Part shown: positions 54,431 to 63,103 of the stretch, piece after piece
How the letters are laid out: every line of letters starts with the position of its first letter
How positions within the stretch are numbered: the first letter of the stretch is position 1
Assembly: GCA_033725935.1 (NCBI GenBank)
Contig: MU867112.1
Span: 186,001-250,000, forward strand
Length of the DNA: 64,000 nucleotides
Direction of reading: 5' to 3'
Origin: Cladorrhinum sp. PSN259
Lineage: Eukaryota; Ascomycota; Sordariomycetes; Sordariales; Podosporaceae
Notes under the pieces: model-generated
Seen by the model: only the letters and a program-made list of their open reading frames with translations
What the model was told of the DNA's origin: nothing
The model's database searches: none
Translations under genes and position numbers: made by a program

Positions 54431-56160
54431 CCGATGCAAGAGCAGACCACCGTCAGACATATTGTTTTGCCCGAGAGAAGTGCATTATACATGTGTGTAA
54501 TCAACCTTTCCACATCGCCCATTGGAGTACCTCCCGAACGAGTCCGGTTTCGTGCAGTGTAGATCCCCGCCCCCCCCCCCCCCCCCCCGGTTCAGTGGAT
54601 CCGGATACGCTTCCCGCCTTTTTCAATGTCCGAATACCTGCAGCAGGCAGCTGGAGAAAATGCCATGCTGTTGAACCAATGGCGGAAAGGAGTCCGTCAA
54701 AGCAGAACTGAAACAGCTCTAGGACTCTGCGTGTAAAGCCCTCGATGATCTGACTTGCTCTTTTAGATTATTTTACGGAAGATATGCATGGTTTTTGTTG
54801 GCTCATGCTTTTGAAATCAGAAGCCTCTACTAGAGGAAGAGAAATATTCAAGCCTAAAGAATAGGAACCTGACGTCAACGTCGACAGGTTTGCTGATTGC
54901 GGGGGAAGGAGCTGAGATGGTTCAAGTGGGAGAGAGTTGTGGTGGCGTTTAGGTTTGTTGGGGAACTCCTGCGTGGATCGAGGGGGATGATCAACGCTCG
55001 CAAATCAGCAAATATGAAATTTGAACGGCGGACGGGAACGACAGGAGCCGTGGAGATTTCCTGCATGGTGGACAGTAATGGATCGAAACTCGGCACTGGG
55101 CCGTTCCTTGCCGATGACGGTGCCGTCCACCTCCGGATGGATCGAAGTTGGAATAAGGCCTGTATTTCATGCGGGTATCCGAACGACTGCCGTATCCCGT
55201 CGATCGGATGCTACACCTTGGCAGGGGCATCATCTTCTCCAAGGCCTTCCAACCTTTACTCTTTCTCTTGTTGAGTTGTTATAGTGATAGCCGCCACAAC
55301 TTTGGTCAGTTTCTGTCAGGATCCAACGACGGCGCCTTCACACTGTGCAAGCCAGGACACTGCATCGGAGGAGCGGAGCTCAATGCAATGTCTCACAAGA
55401 AAGGAAAACTCTGACACCTGCCCCCGCCCCATCATGATTGGGTGCCACCATCTTGCCAAGATGCCCTTGGATTGAGCTATTTTACGTGATACAGAAGAAC
55501 ACGGGCGTTCTAGACATCATTCTGTTCCCGAGTTTGGACAGCTGAGATCTTTCTCGTGTCACCTCCAACCGTCCCTGTACCACCTCAACCAGTCTTGCTC
55601 ATCGCGATGACATGGAATGCTTTCAATTTTCCGCGATTTCTCACACCAGTTTACTCGAATAATGTGGTACTTGTGCCGTGTTCATGACCTGCAACATTTG
55701 TGATATCATATAAAAAGCAATTGGCGTTCCTTCTTTTCTTTTTTTGACGTAGTGTGTCTCACGTATTACCAAGAAGTGGGATATCCGACAAGGCAGTAAA
55801 ACCCCCCCCCAATATAGGAAAAAGCAAAGAATGCGGTGAGGGGTGTCCTTCTGGACCGCTCCTGCCTTTCTGGCTCGTTCTCAGACATCACGGCACATTC
55901 TCCACCCTTTGGCTTGCCCAATCTCAAACTTCATTGGATCACCCCAGCCAACAGCCCATATCTGGGAAAAAAATTCCTTCCCGCATCAGGGTCTTTCCCC
56001 GGGTTCTCTCATTTCCCTCTCCTCCCTCTCCTCTTGTCGTTTCGGATACAAAAGCCGTTGGGTCCTTCCGGACACCTCAGAACAGAGGTATCAGAACAAA
56101 CACAACCGACAGAGCAAACAGTTAATTCTTTGGCTTTTAGGCCCAATCATCTTGCACAAA
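54431..56160. other. intergenic region with coding relic
   Basis: A 36-codon helical frame (54626-54736, MSEYLQQAAGENAMLLNQWR) looks like an isolated exon or relic. A C-run lies at 54573-54588. The remainder to 56160 is promoter and unassigned DNA; the frame upstream of 56161 is not used. Confidence 0.4.
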
Positions 56161-57300
56161 ATGGACCCAGTTCAGTCAAGCCTCCAAGTCAACTGTCAAT
56201 CCTGGCACAATGTTGGCTGCCCAGACTCCATCTCAAGCGCCACCTCCACCACCACCCCGCCAGATCTTCTCGAAGGCACCCTACAGGAAGGTTTTTGGGA
56301 CGATATCCCTATCGACGACATCGAACCCGAAGTGGAGGAACCAGTGCAACACTGGTGGGACGAGTCCGCACAATGCATGAGAGTACTCCGGGTGTATCCT
56401 GACGCGCCCGACACCTTGAAGGCACAGCTTCCCAAAGCTGTTTTCGACGGTGTTTGGACGCCCGAAGAAGAAGCGCGTCTCCAGAAGCAGTGGGAGAGTC
56501 ATCCTCTGCGACAAGCCTTGCAGCGAGCCAGATCACCTAGCTTCGCTGGCGACATCCTACATCAAAATGAATCGGCACTCGTGGAGCGTGAACTCTGGGA
56601 GAACACATGCTTCTACTTTGGGTGTCCTCCTTCCGACATCATCTCGGCCCAGCATCGCATGATGGTAGTTGCCGACCAGAACAGACGCAACACCAGGATG
56701 ATCCCGAACGCTGAGGCAACCGGATCTGGAATCTACGAAGTCCTCTGGGGTAAAGCGTTCTGCCGAAACCTCAACGACCTTCTCTTGAATAACCATTGGG
56801 CTGGTCAGCCGAGCGTTCTGCGGGAGGCCATCAAGTACACAGTCTTTTGCACCAGCGCCCACGATGACCGGCGCTCGGCCGCCCTGATGCCTGTGATTGC
56901 TCCGGCGAAATCAGAAAAGCTTAACCTCTTTTATATGACGGTTGAACTTCTGGTTCAGCAGAATGCGGCGGAAGGGATCTATGACAAGAAAGCGATTCGC
57001 CCCAGAGCAAGGACTGCAGCTAATACAGCTGCAAGTGTCGCTGGCAAAACCGGTCTGTATCTAGTCCGCGCCAGCGACCTTGAGCTGATGATGCAGGCCC
57101 TCGGATGGATCGACTTCTGGGGTTACCATCTACACTTCGTTCCTTCGAGTGACTGGAAGGGCCTTTCTCGTCGTTTGAGAAAGCCCTGGGCGATGTTGTC
57201 GTACGAGCTTCATGATTACGGTCTTGATCAGGTGTACTTGGATGTGTTGCGTCAGTATCGTCGCTGGGAGATTGAAGCTCGAACTAAGGCCAACCAGTAG
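56161..57300 (+). CDS. hypothetical protein, 379 aa
   Basis: I start at MDPVQSSLQVNCQSW (56161); the open frame reaches further 5' but with poor composition. Single exon. Acidic N-terminus with PIDDIEPEVEEPVQHWWDE, then WTPEEEARLQKQWESHPLRQ (Myb-like phrasing, but no full repeat), a folded-looking core with Trp/Tyr/Phe (ELWENTCFYFGCPPSDI, LYLVRASDLELMMQALGWID, FVPSSDWKGLSRRLRKPW) and a helical end. No signal or membrane segment. Family not recognised; coding composition is strong. Confidence 0.7.
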   Translation: MDPVQSSLQVNCQSWHNVGCPDSISSATSTTTPPDLLEGTLQEGFWDDIPIDDIEPEVEEPVQHWWDESAQCMRVLRVYPDAPDTLKAQLPKAVFDGVWTPEEEARLQKQWESHPLRQALQRARSPSFAGDILHQNESALVERELWENTCFYFGCPPSDIISAQHRMMVVADQNRRNTRMIPNAEATGSGIYEVLWGKAFCRNLNDLLLNNHWAGQPSVLREAIKYTVFCTSAHDDRRSAALMPVIAPAKSEKLNLFYMTVELLVQQNAAEGIYDKKAIRPRARTAANTAASVAGKTGLYLVRASDLELMMQALGWIDFWGYHLHFVPSSDWKGLSRRLRKPWAMLSYELHDYGLDQVYLDVLRQYRRWEIEARTKANQ

Positions 57301-57601
57301 CAACAGTCATGGTTATGAAGTGTATTGTTTATGTTTCTTCAGCTTGTTTTAGGATAGGGAAGGTGTCGATTACTGTAGCTTGTGGATAACGCAGAATGTG
57401 AAATGACTCGGTTTCGCTGTTGACGGTTTTACATGCTGTGTCCCCACCTCCATGAATCGAGAAAATAAACTTATAAAAAGAAAAGTAAAAAAGAAAAATA
57501 AATAAAAGAAACAAAAGAACACCAGGAAAGAAGAGTGAACTTGCAGAAAGAAACCTGACGGGGACGAAACTGAGATTTTTTTTAAAACATTCAAAAATAT
57601 G
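57301..57601. other. spacer between the 379-aa gene and tRNA-Pro
   Basis: 3' flanks of the converging genes, with A-rich DNA at 57479-57515. A minus ORF crossing the tRNA (57370-57840) is spurious. Confidence 0.5.
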
Positions 57602-57697
57602 GGGCCGAGCCAGGGCTCGAACCTGGGACCACTTGCAAGCTTCGAGTATGAAAGATATTTCCCCAAAGCAAGTATGCTACCACTACACCACACGGCC
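57602..57697 (-). tRNA. tRNA-Pro (UGG), with intron
   Basis: Read on the minus strand: acceptor GGCCGTG pairs with CTCGGCC (with the U-U mismatch common in Pro tRNAs), D arm GGTGTAGTGGTAGC, anticodon stem CTTGC/GCAAG, T arm CCAGG-TTCGAGC-CCTGG. The anticodon TGG is at 57663-57665. The loop holds a 24-nt intron starting right after position 37, the usual site. The mature length is 72 nt before CCA addition. Confidence 0.92.
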
Positions 57698-58212
57698 TGA
57701 ACTAAGAAGCTGTTGAAAATTGTTTCAATGTCTCTCCTTTTGTTATCGAGGTCTTTGCTAATGTTATGATTTGGATGTTGGCAATGCATGCATGCAACGG
57801 ATGTCAAAGACAACTTTTTTTTTGCAACTATAAATCCCAAGCTTTTGTTTTTATTTTATTTTATTTTTCTCTGGGAAGATGGCATGAGTGAGTAGTTTTC
57901 TTTGGCTTGAGTATGTGGTCTGCGTTGACTTACGTATCAGATTATTTCGCGCGTTGATATAAAAAAAATTAAATAATAAAAAGAAGAAAAAAAAAGGAGC
58001 GGGGGGGGGGGGGTTCATAATTTGAATCGGGTTTGTTATCTCGTCGCACTGCCTGCTGCGCGTGACACGGCCGACCGACAGCAGATCATCAAGTGAGAAC
58101 TTACATGTAGCTGGGTGGGTCTATGCGTAGGAGAGCCCCTGAGGTGCAAAATGGCTAGTCTCGGGCAAGTCTTTGTTGACAATCTCAGGGGTAAAATCAA
58201 TCTGATATTCCC

Positions 58213-58254
<42 letters not shown>

Positions 58255-58263
58255 CGGCGGGGG

Positions 58264-58315
<52 letters not shown>

Positions 58316-58767
58316 GNNNNNNNNNNTGGGGTTTCGGTTCGTCGCCCCCCGTCGGCCCAAATTGGGTGTGGCGGGGTAAGTTTTTTTTTAAAAAACCCGG
58401 GTTAAAAAAAAACTTTTTTCCCCCCGCCCCCCCCCCCCCCCCCCCCCCAACTCCACTTTCCGTTGATGAAGTGGTTTTTTTTTGGGTGTTATTAGTGCAC
58501 CAGTGAGGCAAGACCGTGCTGTGTTCTTTGCCCTCAATAGTAGCATCGTGGCTGCACTGACTTCAGTTCGTGGTTAGTACTACTGGGTCAGGTGCAAGCT
58601 GGTCATGCTAATATGATACGATCGATATTGGACGACTTTTTTTTTTTTTTTTTTTTTTTTCGAAGGATGGACGCCATTATATAAGTTAGCTGCGCCGTGT
58701 TCCTCTTGCTTCTCTCAAAAAACGAAAATTCGAGTTCACAGTTTTGTTTCTTTATAAAACAGTTAAT
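57698..58767. other. intergenic region with homopolymer tracts and a second assembly gap
   Basis: Poly-G at about 58001-58013, long poly-G around 58215-58313, ten N at 58317-58326, poly-C at about 58430-58448 and poly-T at about 58638-58660. Frames through the poly-G/poly-C are artefacts. No gene. Confidence 0.7.
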
Positions 58768-59445
58768 ATGGCCGGGAATTTCAACCTCAAAACCAACATC
58801 GAGACGGCACTCGTGCCTTATAATAGCTATGGGCAGGTCCCAGGGGCATCATATCCTCCGTCAGGTACAGGCTCTGAACCCCACAATTCGAGTTTATCTT
58901 CGCGGGCCTCTTCTCGTAATCGGTTCGCTTCGGCGCCCTCCTACCAGCCTCTCGGCCCTCAAGTCCAGAGCAGGATTCCCAATATTTACAAGAATGCATA
59001 CTCCCATGGCGCAGGGTTGTTATCCGGACACCAGATCCCTGAGACATATCAGCAAGGTTCATCTTCTCAGAGAGGTTCAGTCCCCGGTTGGCAACATCAT
59101 CAAATTCCATATCGACATGATGATGATCACGAATCCAAAGCCCAGCGCGACCTACGAGAGATTACATTAAAGGAAGCAAAGGCCAAAGCAGAGTACGCTG
59201 AATTCTTGAGATATCAAGAGACCAAGGCAGCTGAAGATGGGCGTGCAATCACGAGGAACGTGCAAAAAGTATACAGAGAGAAGATGGCGGGTATTGAGGT
59301 CGAGTATAATCGGAGAATTCAAGAGTTGTGGCAGGCTGAGGGGAAGGAGTTTTGGGAGGGTGAGGTGAGTAGGTTGAAGGTTGAACGGGAAAACAGGAAG
59401 GCACTGGAGAAGCGAGCGAGGCGTGAGAGGCGTGAAGGGTGCTGA
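58768..59445 (+). CDS. hypothetical protein with C-terminal coiled coil, 225 aa
   Basis: ATG at 58768 gives MAGNFNLKTNIETALVPYNS. The first about 130 residues are Ser/Pro/Tyr/Gln-rich and disordered. From ESKAQRDLREITLKEAKAKA onward the chain is a charged helix (YREKMAGIEVEYNRRIQEL, KVERENRKALEKRARRERR). No domain recognised. It resembles the 60099 gene in layout, a disordered head and charged helix tail. Confidence 0.55.
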   Translation: MAGNFNLKTNIETALVPYNSYGQVPGASYPPSGTGSEPHNSSLSSRASSRNRFASAPSYQPLGPQVQSRIPNIYKNAYSHGAGLLSGHQIPETYQQGSSSQRGSVPGWQHHQIPYRHDDDHESKAQRDLREITLKEAKAKAEYAEFLRYQETKAAEDGRAITRNVQKVYREKMAGIEVEYNRRIQELWQAEGKEFWEGEVSRLKVERENRKALEKRARRERREGC

Positions 59446-60098
59446 AGGGGAAGCGTCAAGTAGAGGATGGGGTAGCGTTATGATAGAAAAGGGAGATTTG
59501 ATGGCGTCTTAAACTCGGCCGCGATGGGTCATAAGCTTGTTGGCCACTGAAGGGAAGCTTGGGACAGATTACTAGGTTGAGCGGGGAGGAGTTTCACGAT
59601 ATTATGCCTCCCTCCTCGTAGGAGTGCCTGGTTTTCTATGTCTTGGGTTCATCGGGTTTATTATTATCACAGATAGGAATATCTTTGAGATTCCTTGTAC
59701 ACCCATTGTGTTTGTAACTCCACACTGGTAATCTTGTCTTGAGCTTCATATGATATTAAAATCCAACTTTGCAGGTTAAGAGTTTTAGAACTAATTTGTG
59801 GTCTTGCTTTTTGTTCCTTTTCTACATGGCTATATGCACATGTACTAATCTACTCTGTGGATGCTATCACTGATCTTGTACATCCTTGTGCTTTAGCATG
59901 TACCAGTTGAACGACCGTGGCCACTTGAGTAAGTCACCGTTTGCTGTCTGGTCACCAATGCGGGCGCACATGTGGCCGTGCATCCAAGTTGAAATTACTC
60001 GAGCATAAGTACCCTCCCCAAAAAGCCTGCCTTGACAGTATATCCCACAAAGGTACAATTGAGTTTACCTGATTACCCAACTTGGTATGCTACAAATC
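59446..60098. other. intergenic region
   Basis: 3' flank of the 58768 gene and promoter of the 60099 gene; T-rich. Nothing recognised. Confidence 0.5.
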
Positions 60099-60563
60099 AT
60101 GTCCTCCGAAGAATCATACGTCAGAACACAACGCTTCCGGGATAGTACGCCTCCCTGTCCGCGAACAGTAGTGCCCGTCCGCGCACAATCAAGGTCAACC
60201 CTTTCTCAACTTGAGCTCCCGAGTCCCGCACTGCCCTTGAGAAACTCGGGCCCTGATTGGGACTCGGACCCAAACGCCCGAGCAGAGTTGCTTCGGTACC
60301 GGGGGGAACTCGAAAAGGCCTCCAACGAGGTCATCAAAAAGGAGGAGAGGCACAAGAAGAAGGCGCTCGAGAGGGCTGAACGTGCTGTCGAAAGGGTGAC
60401 GGAACGGATCGTCAAGCTGAACAATGAGTTGGCATTCTGGCAGAAGCAACACGACGCTGCGGGCGCGGAGATTGAGTTTTGTAAGAGCATGTACCGCCTG
60501 GCTTACAAGGCAAAGTTTGCGGCTGAGCATGGGCAGACGCCGTATGTAAACAGACCGGGATAG
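60099..60563 (+). CDS. hypothetical protein with charged coiled coil, 154 aa
   Basis: Starts MSSEESYVRTQRFRDSTPPC; an in-frame ATG four codons earlier (60087) is also possible. Ser/Pro-rich head, then a long helix (ARAELLRYRGELEKASNEVI, ERHKKKALERAERAVERVTE, ERIVKLNNELAFWQKQHDAA) and an aromatic tail. No named domain. It lies 162 bp from the end of the UstYa-type gene, tail to tail. Confidence 0.55.
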   Translation: MSSEESYVRTQRFRDSTPPCPRTVVPVRAQSRSTLSQLELPSPALPLRNSGPDWDSDPNARAELLRYRGELEKASNEVIKKEERHKKKALERAERAVERVTERIVKLNNELAFWQKQHDAAGAEIEFCKSMYRLAYKAKFAAEHGQTPYVNRPG

Positions 60564-60725
60564 GGTGCGGTGCGGAGATATGTCATAGAGCAGCCAAGCG
60601 AAATTTGACTGAAAAGGATGTTAATATACTCTGGGACTCGGACAGTAGACACCTATGTTGGCACAGTTGTGGTCGAATAGTATCTAGACGTAATTCTTGT
60701 TTTGCCTCTGAGAATACGCTTTTTC

Positions 60726-61603
60726 TCAACTCCAATAATCAGGCACATGCACGCTCAAATCAAACTCGGCCACCCTCTTCTGCATCGCCCACCTCTTCAC
60801 GGCCTCGAAATCCCGACAGGTATGCATAACCTGAAGGACAGCTTTTGACGTCTGATACTTTTCCACCCACTGCCAGGTAAGCGGCGTGACGTCCACCGAA
60901 CACATCAGGCTCTGCCTCAGGCTGTCGTAGCAGTGCTCGATGTGGTCCATCTCCATCAGCTCGTCGTCCGGGGCCACGTCCGCCTCCGTCATGTAGAGCC
61001 GCTTGCGAATCATGTTGAGGCAGTGTAGCTGGTGAAAGACGTCCAGCTGGACCGCGTATTGCCGGTCGGGCAGTAAATCGGGAATCGCGACCGTCTTGTT
61101 GACCAATTTCGCGGCCGACTCTCGCGGGATTCTTGTGATTCCAAAGTTGTACAAATCCTCCCAGAGCGCGTCACGTTCCGGTGTGGGCGGCCCCTGATAC
61201 TTTGTGCGCTCGAGGTCGAAGCCGGCTTCGAAGACTACGTTGCGATATCGAAGTACTTCATTTGCGGGTGCTATTGAAAATTGTGAAAATTAGTTATTGG
61301 CGTCAAGAAAAAAAAAGAAGAAAAAAGGCACAGTTGTCACGGCGGGCAGTGATAGAGCTTACAGTATACACCGGTCTCGAAGGTGTCTCTCTCTTTGATG
61401 CTGCGACACTGAGACAGTCGGTGGCTGAGGGCAACAATCCAAACAGAAAGACCCAAGATGACAAACCCAGCGATGTAGAGCAAAGATTTGAGAACATTTT
61501 CCTTTTTTGTTGGAACCTGCGGCAGTCTTGAAGCCCGCTTCTTCAAAAAAGGCTCGTAGGACTCTGCTGTATCTTCTAGACCGGAGGTATCTAAAAAGGC
61601 CAT
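60726..61603 (-). CDS. UstYa-family (DUF3328) oxidase-like protein, 261 aa
   Basis: Exon 1 (61363-61603) and exon 2 (60726-61270), 92-bp intron (GTAAGC...CAATAG), junction in phase 1. Short cytosolic N-terminus, one membrane span at about 37-63 (LLYIAGFVILGLSVWIVAL), then the lumenal domain: YSPANEVLRYRNVVF, YQGPPTPERDALWEDLY, and both diagnostic HxxHC motifs, HQLHC at 160-164 and HIEHC at 190-194, plus CSVDVTPLTW. UstYa proteins catalyse oxidative cyclisation, hydroxylation or chlorination in dikaritin RiPP and some NRPS pathways. Length and order are normal for the family. It is divergent from the secreted repeat peptide gene at 62239, which suggests that peptide is its substrate (inference). 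Confidence 0.92.
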
Positions 61604-62238
61604 CTTGATCTAGTCCTTTTCCGGTGGCTTGGGGGATAGAGAGTGTCCACGGACACAAGAGCGGGAAGGAGAGCGGGAAGGAAAGTGGGAAGGCAGACAG
61701 ACAGAGGAGGCGATAGAGACTGAAACCTGGATGAGGTCTTTTCTTAGTACATGATAAGCGAAACGGTGATCACGATGTCGCAATTCGGTTGGGACTTGTT
61801 CTCTCGTTAGTTTCTTTTGAGAATACTCGGCTGTTGTTTCATCCGATGAAAATCAGAAAAAAAGATCTCCATATCCAACGTGACTTACCTTGTATGTACA
61901 CCAACATACAACGAGGTGACATTGAATCGGAACCCTCCAAATCCTGAAGGATTGCCTAGCTCGAATGTGTAGTCGCGTAGTGGAGCTTCGCCGTGACGAC
62001 GCCGCAGAGAGGGCTCGATAACAGAATAGTCGAAATCAATTTCTATATGTGCTGGAGGTCACCTTCCTTTTAGAGCATACACATAGCCATTTACGTAAAT
62101 TCTACAAACGTTAACCAAAATTATGCTTGATCGGAATATATAAGACAGGTATCAATGATCACGCTCATCCATCCCTGAGCAACCAGGAATTTTACATCGT
62201 CATCTAGCAACCAAGGTCAGCAAGACATAATCGGCACC
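61604..62238. promoter_or_regulatory. shared divergent promoter between the UstYa-type gene and the repeat-peptide gene
   Basis: 635 bp between two start codons facing away from each other, the usual arrangement for co-regulated fungal cluster genes. Contains a GGGAAGG/GCGGGAAGG run at 61660-61690 near the UstYa side and TATATAAG about 100 bp before the peptide ATG. No operator identified. Confidence 0.5.
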
Positions 62239-62530
62239 ATGCAAATCAAGACAATCTTTGCCATTACGGCCGGCCTTCTCCTCTCGGGGGTGTCAGCACT
62301 TCCCGTCCAGGAGGTATGTATCTCCGCCGACACAACCAAAGCACATGCAACTGACCGTTGTTTACAAGGTCACCGTTGACCAAGCCGACCGTAAAACGGA
62401 TTGGCTAAAGGTCAAGGATGGTGTCACCGTCGACCAGGCCGACCGTAAAACGGATTGGTTAAAGGTCAAGGATGGCGTCACCGTCGACCAGGCCGACCGT
62501 AAAACGGATTGGTTGAAGAAAAAAGAGTAG
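62239..62530 (+). CDS. secreted tandem-repeat peptide, candidate RiPP precursor, 78 aa
   Basis: Exon 1 (62239-62313) is a signal peptide (MQIKTIFAITAGLLLSGVSA, then LPVQE). A 55-bp intron (GTATGT, AACTGACC branch, ACAAG) leads in phase 0 to exon 2 (62369-62530), which is three head-to-tail copies of VTVDQADRKTDWLKVKDG, the last ending WLKKKE before TAG. Each copy carries RK and KVK basic sites where a Kex-type protease could release peptides. This plan (signal peptide, identical repeats, basic separators) is that of dikaritin precursors such as ustiloxin and phomopsin types. The repeats lack Tyr but have one Trp each. The neighbouring UstYa-type gene supports the idea. An adhesin-like or structural peptide is the alternative. 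Confidence 0.75.
62369..62521 (+). repeat. 54-bp coding tandem repeat, three copies
   Basis: Units start at 62369, 62423 and 62477. Copies 1 and 2 differ at four bases (GTT/GTC, CAA/CAG, CTA/TTA, GGT/GGC) and copy 3 by TTA/TTG across the shared part. All the changes are silent. Confidence 0.92.
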
Positions 62531-62581
62531 AAAGAGGTACATCTCCAGGCTTCCCTCCAAAGCGAATATACTCATTAACAG

Positions 62582-62668
62582 ATTGTCACATTCCAGCGAG
62601 AGGCCCGAGTCGACAAGTACGACAAGAGTATCCTCTGGCTGAAGGTCAAGGAGTCGGGTTCGGAGTAG
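62582..62668 (+). pseudogene. orphan terminal exon of the repeat-peptide gene
   Basis: After TAG at 62528 the frame continues KE to a GTACAT donor (62537). A 45-bp intron ends TTAACAG, and an in-phase exon reads IVTFQREARVDKYDKSILW, LKVKESGSE, stop. It repeats the WLKVK motif and supplies a Tyr-bearing fourth unit (VDKYDKSILW). It can be used only if the TAG is absent, read through or spliced around. Confidence 0.45.
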
Positions 62669-63103
62669 TTAGTTTATCGGTGTGGCATACATCTGCTAAA
62701 AACCAGGTGCCGCGAGGGGACTCGGGATGCGATGAACAAGCTTCTTAGGTACATATATCCACACAGCGGGCAGACATCACAATGAAATGGACAAGGTCCA
62801 AGATGCCAGCTACAAGGCGTGCACCAGGAGGAGTGGAGTCCTAGTACTTTTTGTGCCTCTGGAATCCAGACAATGTCTGGGAAGTTACTCATCAGAATTC
62901 ATCACAGGAATACAACACAAAAATGTCAATATTAAAACAACATCCGCTCGCTAACCACCACATCCTAATCTCGTCTAAAGAGACGTGTAATACATCCAGC
63001 CATACCTATTCATAACCATGATAGCATCAATGCCAACGCTAAACGAAATACACGCTTACTGCTTGCTCCTAAAACTAAAAAAAACTCCGAGTGCACACTC
63101 TTT
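62669..63103. other. intergenic region
   Basis: 3' flanks of the converging repeat-peptide gene and the edge gene. No supported gene. Confidence 0.5.

Noticed and set aside
55843..56160. upstream extension of the 379-aa gene
   Set aside because: Open by chance in CT-rich promoter DNA; the ATG at 56161 starts the region with protein-like composition.
57370..57840. 156-codon minus-strand frame
   Set aside because: It runs straight through the tRNA-Pro gene and consists largely of Phe/Leu from T-rich DNA.
58115..58511. poly-Gly and poly-Pro frames on both strands
   Set aside because: Products of homopolymer runs and the N gap.
62369..62521. CRISPR-like array
   Set aside because: The direct repeats are contiguous coding units without spacers, in a eukaryotic gene.
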